Positions 6,909 through 13,271 of a DNA stretch of 14,294 bases are shown in pieces (the stretch's first letter is position 1; each line of letters opens with the position of its first letter). The translations under genes were made by a program, and so were the position numbers. The notes under the pieces were generated by a model that was not told the origin of the DNA, did no database searches, and saw nothing but the letters and a program-made list of their open reading frames with translations. Source of the stretch: an uncultured Mollicutes bacterium (GTDB lineage: Bacteria > Bacillota_I > Bacilli_A > UBA3375); contig CAMZNW010000205.1 in the NCBI GenBank assembly GCA_947313935.1, forward strand, positions 1 to 14,294, given 5' to 3'.

Positions 6909-8060
6909 ATGATACATAAAAAAATGAATTGGCAATTAATAATAATAGTAATAATATTAAGTATTATGTCATTAATAACAATAAATGATATAATTCCACA
7001 ATTAAATGCAAGTTGTTATGCAAATGTATGTGATAATTCGTTTTTTGTTAAGAAGCAAGCATTTGGAATATTATTTGGGATAATATTAGTTATTTTGATT
7101 CTAAAAATAGATCTATCATTTGTAAAACCAATTGCTAATTTTACTTATTGGGTGTTATTTATAATGTTATTTATATTAGTAGGGCATATTCCATTTATAT
7201 CTAGTTTTTTAACTTTAAATACAAATGGAGCAAGTGGATGGTTTTCAATTCCACATGTTTTGACAATTCAGCCGGTTGAGTTTATGAAGGTAGTAATGTT
7301 ATTTAAATTGGCGATGATATCAGAAGATTATATTAATTCTTATCAAAATGATGTTTATCTATTTAAAAAATATTTATTTTATGGAGGAATACCAATTTTA
7401 TTTGTACTACTTGAACCAGATTTAGGAGGAGTAATATTATTATTAGTACCAACTATAATTATGTATTTAGCAAGTTGTAAAAGTAAAAATAATGTAAAAA
7501 AAATTATTAAAATTATAGTAATAGTATGTATTATTTTTGGAGTTTTAATGTTTTTTCCTTGGGGACAAAACTTATTAGTAAAATATACCCCTATACATTT
7601 GTATCAATTAGATCGAATAAATTCATGGCTTCATCCATTTCAAACTGATAATGGACTTCAATTACAACAATCACTTATTTTAATTGGATCAGCAGGTTTA
7701 TATGGACATGGTGCAGGTTATATGGGAGTATTATTACCTGAACCTCATACTGATGTAATATTTTCTGAATTTGTCGGAATGTATGGATATTTATTAGGAG
7801 TACTATTAATTTTAATGTATTGTTATATTATTATTAATATTTTAAATATATCTAAAAGAACTCCAAAAATAAAATATAAAATATTATTGTTAGGTTATGG
7901 AAGTTTATTTTTTATACAAGTACTTGAAAATATTGGTATGATGTTAGGAATATTTCCAATAACAGGAATTGTTTTACCATTTATGTCATATGGAGTTAGT
8001 GCTTTAATAACATATTATATAATAATTGGAATAGTATTAAATATTAATAAAAACATATAA
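6909..8060 (+). CDS. rodA: RodA/FtsW-family SEDS peptidoglycan glycosyltransferase
   Basis: SEDS proteins polymerise lipid II into glycan strands together with a class B penicillin-binding protein, either for elongation (RodA) or division (FtsW). The 383-residue protein has about ten hydrophobic segments and the family motifs: SGWFSIPH at 109-116, TIQPVEFMKV at 119-128, EPDLG at 169-173 containing the catalytic Asp (D171), YQLDRINSWLHPF at 232-244, LPEPHTDVIF at 276-285, and NIGMMLGIFPITGIVLPF at 341-358. The EFMKV stretch and the TD-x-IF context look more like RodA, but FtsW or SpoVE cannot be excluded. The loop after TM1 has two close cysteines (C36, C41) that would face outside. It stands alone between a divergent gene and a terminator. 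The start has GGTGAG 5 bases upstream. Confidence 0.85.
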   Translation: MIHKKMNWQLIIIVIILSIMSLITINDIIPQLNASCYANVCDNSFFVKKQAFGILFGIILVILILKIDLSFVKPIANFTYWVLFIMLFILVGHIPFISSFLTLNTNGASGWFSIPHVLTIQPVEFMKVVMLFKLAMISEDYINSYQNDVYLFKKYLFYGGIPILFVLLEPDLGGVILLLVPTIIMYLASCKSKNNVKKIIKIIVIVCIIFGVLMFFPWGQNLLVKYTPIHLYQLDRINSWLHPFQTDNGLQLQQSLILIGSAGLYGHGAGYMGVLLPEPHTDVIFSEFVGMYGYLLGVLLILMYCYIIINILNISKRTPKIKYKILLLGYGSLFFIQVLENIGMMLGIFPITGIVLPFMSYGVSALITYYIIIGIVLNINKNI

Positions 8061-8085
8061 AAAAGACTTAAAATTAAGTCTTTTT
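8060..8085. terminator. Bidirectional intrinsic terminator between rodA and fer
   Basis: The inverted repeat GACTTA / TAAGTC with a four-base loop is extended by an A-run on the left (8059-8064) and a T-run on the right (8081-8085). It begins at the rodA-like stop codon and ends 7 bases before the end of the convergent ferredoxin gene, so it serves both strands. Confidence 0.8.
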
Positions 8086-8092
8086 ATTAATA

Positions 8093-8320
8093 TTATTCAA
8101 AAGGTGTATCTTGAACCATTAATGATTCAGTTGGACAACCTTCTAATGCAAAATCAACATCTTCTTCTAAATGTTCAGGGATTGGAGTATTCCCTTTATT
8201 ATTATCTAAAAGACTATATGCAACTCCTGAATCCAATTCTCCATAAACTTCTGGTGCTTCAGCAGGACAAGCCCCACAAGCAATACAAGTTTCTTGTTTT
8301 ATTTTAGTGAATTTAGCCAC
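8093..8320 (-). CDS. fer: Ferredoxin, single 4Fe-4S cluster
   Basis: A 75-residue cytosolic electron carrier closely resembling the Bacillus subtilis Fer type. Cluster ligands are C12, C15 and C18 in TCIACGAC and C62 in the distant EGCPTESL, so it holds one [4Fe-4S] cluster, not two. The Ala/Pro-rich stretch after the first three Cys and the conserved LDNNKGN near 38-44 also match. The start codon is GTG (minus strand, 8320-8318): it gives the usual MAKFT start and lies 4 bases after a perfect AGGAGG. No clear promoter could be assigned in the (TA)n-rich sequence upstream. It is a monocistronic gene with its own terminator. Partners (for example pyruvate:ferredoxin oxidoreductase) are not in the window. 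Confidence 0.95.
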   Translation of the reverse strand: MAKFTKIKQETCIACGACPAEAPEVYGELDSGVAYSLLDNNKGNTPIPEHLEEDVDFALEGCPTESLMVQDTPFE

Positions 8321-8537
8321 TATACCTCCTATTTATTTTATATATATATAATATCATTTTTTACTTAGATGATGTTTAAAAATAAAAATAAATTTGTTAA
8401 TAATATTTTATTGTACATTAATTTAATAAAAGAAACAATTTTCTCTATATACATAAATAGTTTTTATTTAAAAATTTAAATATTACATTAATAGTATTAG
8501 GTACACATTGGCTATAATATCAATAAATGCATAACAA

Positions 8538-8683
8538 ATGAATGAATCTTTAAAAGTAGAAAAAACAAATATAGAGGAAGATTCTATTGTTGTACTAGAC
8601 AAAAAATTTTCAAGAGTTATAAGACTATGACTTTTATTTGTTTATTAAGTGTTTTTTATATTTCATTAATATATGTTCAATAA
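8538..8683 (+). pseudogene. Possible relic of a small type II membrane protein, frameshifted
   Basis: An ATG at 8538 opens a 30-codon frame ending in TGA at 8628-8630. Its peptide is charged and coding-like (rich in Glu, Lys, Val, ending KKFSRVIRL). An ATG overlapping that stop by 2 bases (8627) opens a second, very hydrophobic 18-codon frame (MTFICLLSVFYISLIYVQ) ending in TAA at 8681-8683. Adding one base before 8627 would fuse them into a positively charged cytoplasmic segment followed by one membrane helix, like the start of an anchored wall protein. Past that stop the same frame stays open for another 14 codons (NILLQKIINKYDVL). No ribosome site precedes 8538, which argues against expression. 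It may be a decayed gene, two tiny overlapping genes, or chance. Confidence 0.3.
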
Positions 8684-8690
8684 AATATAT

Positions 8691-8730
8691 TATTACAAAA
8701 AATCATAAATAAATATGATGTTTTGTAATA
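8691..8730. other. 40-base hairpin (inverted repeat) upstream of cdaA
   Basis: The arms TATTACAAAA (8691-8700) and TTTTGTAATA (8721-8730) are perfect complements. Inside them ATCATA and TATGAT pair again after one A/G mismatch, leaving a six-base AATAAA loop. The right arm is followed by TTTT then AATC, so as a plus-strand terminator it would be weak. It may end the transcript of the relic just upstream or act as a protein-binding operator; neither is shown. Confidence 0.5.
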
Positions 8731-8797
8731 TTTTAATCATTAAATTTTTTAATAATTTTATATTTGCATTGTACATTCATTTTAATTCTATTTTATA

Positions 8798-8806
8798 TGT
8801 TATAAT
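8798..8806 (+). promoter_or_regulatory. Second candidate extended -10 upstream of cdaA
   Basis: TGT-TATAAT is a perfect -10 with TGn extension, about 100 bases before cdaA. There is no matching -35 at 16-18 bases. It is weaker than the promoter at 8853-8881, but could give a longer leader. Confidence 0.35.
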
Positions 8807-8852
8807 ATTTTAAGTAAGATAATATTGCTTTTTATATAGACTTTTTATAAAA

Positions 8853-8881
8853 TTGATAAAAAAATAAAAACATGATATAAT
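8853..8881 (+). promoter_or_regulatory. Sigma-A-type promoter of the cdaA-cdaR-glmM operon
   Basis: TTGATA (8853-8858) and TATAAT (8876-8881) are separated by exactly 17 bases, and TGA directly before the -10 gives the TGn extension. Transcription should start near 8888, leaving a leader of about 17 bases that contains the AGGAGG of cdaA (8896-8901). This is the best promoter match in the window. Confidence 0.8.
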
Positions 8882-8904
8882 AAGAAATATAGAATAGGAG
8901 GAAA

Positions 8905-9678
8905 ATGTTTATTAATGCACCAATTTTAGAGTTATTTAGAAGTTTTTTAGATATATTAATTGTAACAACAATGATTTACTTTTCTTTAAAACTTTTAATT
9001 AATTCAAATAAGCATATGTTAATAATAAATTTTATATTTGGATTTGTACTATTATATGGAATGGCTAAATTATTAAATTTAACTGTTACAGTAGCGATAT
9101 TATCAAATTTTTATTCGTGGGGTATTATTATAATAGTTATTTTATTTCAAGTTGAAATAAGAAATTCAATTGAGAAAATGAATGATTTTTCTAATTTTTT
9201 TAAATCAAAAAATATTAAACATTATGAATTTTTAGATGAATTAACAGATACAGTATATTCATTAAGTAAGTTAAAAATAGGAGCATTAATAACTTTTCCT
9301 AAAAATCAGTCATTTAGTAACTATACTAAAAATGCAGTAGAAATAGATGCTAAATTTTCAAAATTATTATTGATGACAATTTTTAATAAAGAAACAGCAT
9401 TACATGATGGGGCAGTTATTATTGAAGATAATCGTATTACTCATTCATGTACTTATTTTCCAATTGCTTTAAATATGGATTTATCTAAAAAATACGGAAC
9501 ACGACATCGTGCAGCTTTAACAATTTCTAAAGAAACTGATGCAGTAACAATAGTAGTTTCTGAGGAAACAGGAATGGTTTCAGTAACTTATCGAGGAAAA
9601 CTTTATTCTAATATTAGTGAAGAATTTTTTAAAGAGTTATTAAATGAAAAATTAGAGAGTGGAGATATCAATGGATAA
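8905..9678 (+). CDS. cdaA: Diadenylate cyclase CdaA (c-di-AMP synthase)
   Basis: CdaA condenses two ATP into cyclic di-AMP, the second messenger that controls potassium and osmolyte uptake and wall homeostasis in Bacillota. The 257-residue protein has three N-terminal membrane helices (about 10-32, 38-58, 66-84), a linker helix, and a cytoplasmic DAC domain (about 120-240) with LKIGALITF at 123-131, the catalytic LHDGAVII at 166-173 and GTRHRAA at 198-204, then SEETG at 219-223. Both DGA and RHR nucleotide motifs are intact. One small change is SKETDA (208-213), where SEETDA is usual. AGGAGG lies 3 bases before the ATG. It is the first gene of its operon and overlaps cdaR by 8 bases. Known regulators of this enzyme, CdaR and GlmM, are encoded immediately downstream. 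Confidence 0.97.
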   Translation: MFINAPILELFRSFLDILIVTTMIYFSLKLLINSNKHMLIINFIFGFVLLYGMAKLLNLTVTVAILSNFYSWGIIIIVILFQVEIRNSIEKMNDFSNFFKSKNIKHYEFLDELTDTVYSLSKLKIGALITFPKNQSFSNYTKNAVEIDAKFSKLLLMTIFNKETALHDGAVIIEDNRITHSCTYFPIALNMDLSKKYGTRHRAALTISKETDAVTIVVSEETGMVSVTYRGKLYSNISEEFFKELLNEKLESGDING

Positions 9679-10975
9679 AAAATTTAAGGAACTAGAAATA
9701 AAATTACAACAAGACATAGTACTTAAAATATTAGCGTTAATTATGGCAATTATAATTTTTATTACAATAACAGGAGTAGGAACACCATTTTGGAATGATA
9801 TGTTTACTTCAACACAATATGTAGATAATGTACCTTTAGAAGTGCATTATGATGATGATAAATTAGCTATTAAAGGATTACCTAAAACAATTGATGTAAA
9901 TATTACAGGAGCAGCAAATGAAGTTAGTGCGGCAGCTAAACAATCTAAAAATTTAATAGGTAGTTTAGATATAAAATATACAAATCCAAAAGAATATACA
10001 GTAGATACAAGAAATATTAAATTTAATTCAAGTTCAGCAGTAAAAATAATTCCAGTTATGTCTACATTTAATATTGAAATTCAAGAAAGAATAACTCAAA
10101 CTAGAAGTATTGATGTAAATTATATTAATGGAGAAAAAACTGATAGTGGAGTAGTTTTAGAAGAACCAGAATTATCATCTCAATCGGTAAAAGTTATTGG
10201 TGGTAATAAAGATGTTAATGATACAGTTTCTATTCGTGGTTTTATTGATTTAGAAAAACTTAAATTTGATAGTTCACAAGGAGAACAAGAGTTTAAGGTG
10301 AAGTTAGTACCATATAATAGTGATGGATATGTTATGTCAAATGTTGATATAGAACCATCAGTAATAGATGTAAAACAAAAGTTTCGTTTAGCTGGAATTG
10401 AAGTACCAGTAAATTATAAAGTTATTAATAATAATACAGGAATGTATGTATCATCAATATGTGATGTAGAATTACAAGGTAGTTGTGTTGATGGGTATGT
10501 TCCAACAATTACATTATATGGTAATGCACAAAAAATAGATGCAATAGAAAATGTAACTTACCAAATTGATTTAGCTAATTTTAAAGGTAATAAATCAGAA
10601 GTATCAGGTACTCCAATTCTTGAATCAGGAGTTTATGTATTAGGTAATCGTGATAAAAAATATGATGTAACTTTAGAAAAAGGAAGTACAAAAACAATTA
10701 AAAAAGTTCCAGTTACCGTTATAGGATTAGATAAAAGATTTTCAGCCAAAGCATTAAATCAATCAGAAACAAATGTAAATGTACGTGTAACAGGAGCAAA
10801 ATCTGTAATTGATAATTTATCTGCTCCAGATATTGATTTATCATTGGATTTATCAGATATAAAGAAAAAAGGAACAATTACAGTGCCAATTATTTTAACA
10901 AGTGCAAAATATTTTGATCATACATTATCACGTGATGAAATATCAATAGAAGTATTTGAGGTTAAAGATGAGTAA
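9671..10975 (+). CDS. cdaR: CdaR, YbbR-domain regulator of CdaA
   Basis: CdaR is a membrane-anchored extracellular protein that modulates the diadenylate cyclase CdaA. The 434-residue protein has a short cytoplasmic N-terminus, one membrane helix at about 17-37, then four YbbR-like beta-domain repeats, approximately 54-138, 146-239, 243-337 and 346-431, each opening with a VPLEV/VPVxV-like strand or its equivalent (repeat 2 opens RSIDVNY). The only two cysteines, C264 and C272, fall together in repeat 3 on the outer face. I chose the ATG at 9671 because GGAG at 9661-9664 is 6 bases upstream; a GTG at 9659 would add four residues. It overlaps cdaA and glmM by 8 bases each, which suggests translational coupling and equimolar production of the three partners. 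Confidence 0.93.
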   Translation: MDKKFKELEIKLQQDIVLKILALIMAIIIFITITGVGTPFWNDMFTSTQYVDNVPLEVHYDDDKLAIKGLPKTIDVNITGAANEVSAAAKQSKNLIGSLDIKYTNPKEYTVDTRNIKFNSSSAVKIIPVMSTFNIEIQERITQTRSIDVNYINGEKTDSGVVLEEPELSSQSVKVIGGNKDVNDTVSIRGFIDLEKLKFDSSQGEQEFKVKLVPYNSDGYVMSNVDIEPSVIDVKQKFRLAGIEVPVNYKVINNNTGMYVSSICDVELQGSCVDGYVPTITLYGNAQKIDAIENVTYQIDLANFKGNKSEVSGTPILESGVYVLGNRDKKYDVTLEKGSTKTIKKVPVTVIGLDKRFSAKALNQSETNVNVRVTGAKSVIDNLSAPDIDLSLDLSDIKKKGTITVPIILTSAKYFDHTLSRDEISIEVFEVKDE

Positions 10976-12284
10976 AAAATTTTTTGGAACAGATGGAATA
11001 AGAAACAAATTTAATGAAACATTAACAATTAGTTTAGCACTTAACATTGGTTTAGCAGCATCTAAAACATTTGGTAATGGAAAAAGCATTTGTATTGGAC
11101 GAGATCCTAGAGAATCTTCATTACCAATAGAACATGCTCTTGTAGCAGGATTGTTATCAGGAGGTGTAAATGTAGAGTTATTAGGAGTAATACCAACTCC
11201 ATTAGTATCATATCGTTTAATACAAGATGAAACTTTATGTTGTGGAATAATGATTTCAGCATCACATAATCCTTATTATGATAATGGAATAAAATTTTTT
11301 TTCTCAAATTTAAATAAATTATCAGATAAATTAGAATTAGAAATTGAATCATATTTAGTAGATAATAATTTAGATGTCAATCCTAAAAACCTAGGTATTT
11401 GTCGAGAAAATCATGATATTAGTAATGAATATATACAATTTTTAATAAAAGAAGGTATTGATTATAAAGGATTAAAAATAGGTTTAGATTGTGCAAATGG
11501 TTCAACTTCCAAGTATGCAGAACAAATATTTACTAGTCTAAATGCTGAAGTAACTATGCTTGCAAATGAATCAAATGGGAAAAATATCAATGATAATGTT
11601 GGATCAACACATCCAGAATCATTGGCACAAATGATAATATCAAATGATTTAGATTTTGGTTTCGCTTTTGATGGAGATGGTGATCGAATAATATTAGTTA
11701 ATCATTTAGGAGATATTTTAGATGGAGACTACATTTTATATTTATTAGCAAAAGAATTAAAAAATAATGGTAAATTAAAAAATAATATAGCTATAGGAAC
11801 AATTATGGCAAATATTGGACTAAAAGAAAAATTTAAAGAATTATCAATTAATTTTGTTGAAACTTCAGTAGGTGATCGTTATTTAATGCAAAGTATAAAT
11901 AAAAATCAGGCAACAGTTGGAGCTGAACAATCAGGACATGTTATTTTACCGGATATTTTACCAACGGGCGATGGAATGTTAGCAGCTATTCATTTAAGTA
12001 ATATTTTTAAAAAAGATTTGAAAAATTTGATTAATTTAAAAAAAGAGTTAAAAAAATATCCACAAGTTTTAAAAAATGTAAAAGTTGAAGATAAGGTAGC
12101 AACTTTAAAAAATAAAGATTTTCAATTAATTATAAAACAACAAGAAGAACTTTTAGCTAGTTCAGGAAGAATTTTAGTACGTGCAAGTGGTACTGAAAAT
12201 TTAATTAGGGTAATGGTTGAAGCAAAGAGTGAACATGAATGTTTAAGTATTATTGAACCTATATTATCTTGGCTTAATAAATAA
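10968..12284 (+). CDS. glmM: Phosphoglucosamine mutase GlmM
   Basis: GlmM converts glucosamine-6-phosphate to glucosamine-1-phosphate on the way to UDP-GlcNAc, and in Bacillota also binds and inhibits CdaA. The 438-residue protein has the four-domain phosphohexomutase signature: FGTDGIR at 6-12, the active-site serine loop ISASHNP at 96-102 (phosphorylated S99), the metal loop DGDGDR at 235-240, the sugar loop EQSGH at 320-324 and the phosphate loop RASGTE at 405-410. The phosphate loop is followed by Asn, where Pro is common. The ATG at 10968 is preferred over a TTG at 10956 because it gives the usual N-terminus and has GAGG 6 bases upstream. It overlaps cdaR by 8 bases. The usual follower glmS is absent. 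A small inverted repeat (12287-12300) follows, without a T-run. Confidence 0.97.
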   Translation: MSKKFFGTDGIRNKFNETLTISLALNIGLAASKTFGNGKSICIGRDPRESSLPIEHALVAGLLSGGVNVELLGVIPTPLVSYRLIQDETLCCGIMISASHNPYYDNGIKFFFSNLNKLSDKLELEIESYLVDNNLDVNPKNLGICRENHDISNEYIQFLIKEGIDYKGLKIGLDCANGSTSKYAEQIFTSLNAEVTMLANESNGKNINDNVGSTHPESLAQMIISNDLDFGFAFDGDGDRIILVNHLGDILDGDYILYLLAKELKNNGKLKNNIAIGTIMANIGLKEKFKELSINFVETSVGDRYLMQSINKNQATVGAEQSGHVILPDILPTGDGMLAAIHLSNIFKKDLKNLINLKKELKKYPQVLKNVKVEDKVATLKNKDFQLIIKQQEELLASSGRILVRASGTENLIRVMVEAKSEHECLSIIEPILSWLNK

Positions 12285-12312
12285 AGGTGATTAAAATCAC
12301 ATAGGAGAAAGT

Positions 12313-13194
12313 ATGAAAAAAACAATTGAAGAATTAATTCAACATGAATACGCTATATTATCATTGCAATATAAAGAAGAAGTTAATAATAAAAAGATGG
12401 AAGTAATTAATACGATTGAAAATTTAATTAAATATAATGGTGAAGAAATTGACTCTTTAGATAATCAATTTGAATTATTATGTACTAAATTAAGTACTTG
12501 TGAAGGTGATATCTTAAACAAGTATCGAATGAAAATGTTAGAAAAAGTAGAGTTGATAATTAGAAATTATAATACATATATGCATGAAACAATTGATAAT
12601 TTAACCTTTAATGTATTAGAACTTGATTGTGTTGAAATTAAAAGTTTTTTAGAACAAGATTGTATTAATAAAAATTTAAATGAGGAAGAGTTAAAATTAG
12701 TAAAACAAGATAAAAAAAATATCCAAAAAGAAATAGAAGTGGAAGAAGAAGAGTTAAAATTTATAAAAAAAGATGAAAAAAATTGTAGAAAAGAACAATA
12801 TGAAAAAGAAAAAATATTAAAATATGAGCAACAAGAACAAATGAAAAAAGAAATAGAAGAATTAAATCATCAAAACCAAATGAAAAAAGAAATAGAAGAA
12901 TTAAATCGTCAAGAACAAATGAAAAAAGAAATAGAAGAATTGAATCGACAAGAACAAATAAAAAAAGAAATAGAAGAATTAAATCGTCAAGAACAAATGA
13001 AAAAAGAATTAGCAAGAAATGAAGAAAATTTATTACAACGAAATCGGACAGCTAAAAATTTGAAAAATCAAAAAATAGAAATAGAAGAAGCAATACCAAA
13101 ATTAATTGATGAAACGAATGATATTTGGCAAGATGAGTCAGATTTAGATATAATATTGCAAGAGTTACTAAAAGAAATAGAAGATATAAATTAA
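12313..13194 (+). CDS. Hypothetical charged-helix/coiled-coil protein with tandem repeats
   Basis: I do not recognise this 293-residue protein. It has no signal peptide or membrane segment and looks almost wholly helical. The N-terminal third (1-120) is less repetitive, with five cysteines across the protein at C57, C63, C106, C117 and C158. Then come two copies of a 21-residue unit beginning EEELK (124 and 145), and four copies plus a fragment of a 13-residue unit, QMKKEIEELNRQE (about 175-235). It closes with a different acidic tail ending in DLDIILQELLKEIEDIN (277-293). Thirteen residues is not a heptad multiple, so a regular coiled coil is doubtful; a stable charged single helix is equally likely. 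AGGAG lies 6 bases before the ATG. It follows glmM by 28 bases and is the last gene before a terminator, so it is probably made with c-di-AMP and wall-precursor enzymes; a structural or wall-related role is only a guess. Confidence 0.8.
   Translation: MKKTIEELIQHEYAILSLQYKEEVNNKKMEVINTIENLIKYNGEEIDSLDNQFELLCTKLSTCEGDILNKYRMKMLEKVELIIRNYNTYMHETIDNLTFNVLELDCVEIKSFLEQDCINKNLNEEELKLVKQDKKNIQKEIEVEEEELKFIKKDEKNCRKEQYEKEKILKYEQQEQMKKEIEELNHQNQMKKEIEELNRQEQMKKEIEELNRQEQIKKEIEELNRQEQMKKELARNEENLLQRNRTAKNLKNQKIEIEEAIPKLIDETNDIWQDESDLDIILQELLKEIEDIN
12835..13008 (+). repeat. 39-bp in-frame tandem repeat, four full copies and a partial one
   Basis: Units start at 12835, 12874, 12913 and 12952, with a partial fifth at 12991-13008. 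Each encodes the 13-residue EQMKKEIEELNRQ motif. Copies differ by a few bases: unit 1 has CAT for CGT, unit 2 AACCAA for GAACAA, unit 3 two synonymous changes (TTG, CGA) and unit 4 ATA for ATG. The length is a multiple of three, so gain or loss of units keeps the frame. Confidence 0.95.
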
Positions 13195-13219
13195 AACACA
13201 TTAATAAGTGTTTTTTTTT
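13193..13219 (+). terminator. Intrinsic terminator ending the cdaA operon
   Basis: AAAACAC (13193-13199) pairs with GTGTTTT (13208-13214) around an eight-base loop, and the T-run continues unbroken to 13219 (nine T). It overlaps the stop codon of the coiled-coil gene and precedes the murD promoter. Confidence 0.75.
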
Positions 13220-13239
13220 CGCTAAAAAGTTTATTTTTG

Positions 13240-13248
13240 TGGTATACT
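13240..13248 (+). promoter_or_regulatory. Extended -10 promoter of murD
   Basis: TGG-TATACT has five of six -10 bases plus the TGn extension, 23 bases before the murD ATG, directly after the terminator. No good -35 is present at 16-18 bases. Confidence 0.55.
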
Positions 13249-13271
13249 ATTGTAGTAAATGAGGTTGTATT

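Larger units (their letters stand above)
8321..8904. other. 584-base intergenic region between fer and cdaA
   Basis: The longest non-coding gap in the window. From left to right it holds a (TA)n tract just upstream of fer (about 8338-8350), an AT-rich stretch with only short imperfect palindromes such as 8465-8482, a lone TATAAT at 8513-8518 without a -35, a possible gene relic (8538-8683), a 40-base hairpin (8691-8730), an extended -10 at 8798-8806 and the main cdaA promoter (8853-8881). No tRNA-like, riboswitch-like or c-di-AMP-aptamer-like structure was recognised. Confidence 0.7.

Noticed and set aside
8104..8307. Open frame of 67 codons on the plus strand
   Set aside because: It is the reverse of the ferredoxin gene, whose four cluster cysteines are clear; the Leu/Gln-rich translation has no family features.
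8513..8518. TATAAT upstream of the small relic as its promoter
   Set aside because: No -35 or TGn extension at the right place; such a hexamer is likely by chance in this composition.
8538..8648. TGA at 8628 read as Trp, extending the small frame
   Set aside because: The window uses TGG for Trp and no confirmed gene has an in-frame TGA, so recoding is not supported.
10929..10934. CACGTG core inside cdaR as a possible parS site
   Set aside because: Only about 10 of the 16 parS positions match, it is single, and it lies in coding sequence. No other CACGTG-centred match was found.
11107..11352. Open frame of 81 codons on the minus strand
   Set aside because: Antisense to glmM; the Leu/Ile-rich content reflects the AT-rich sense codons.
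12287..12300. Inverted repeat GTGATT/AATCAC between glmM and the next gene as a terminator
   Set aside because: Six base pairs with a two-base centre and no T-run after it; the next ribosome site follows at once, so read-through is expected.
12122..12325. Open frame of 67 codons on the minus strand across the glmM end
   Set aside because: Antisense to the conserved phosphate-loop region of glmM, with no ribosome site or promoter.
12761..13015. Hydrophobic 84-codon open frame on the minus strand that looks like a repeated membrane protein
   Set aside because: It is the mirror of the Lys/Glu-rich repeats of the plus-strand gene: AAA/GAA codons read backwards give Phe/Leu. The sense gene has a ribosome site and terminator.
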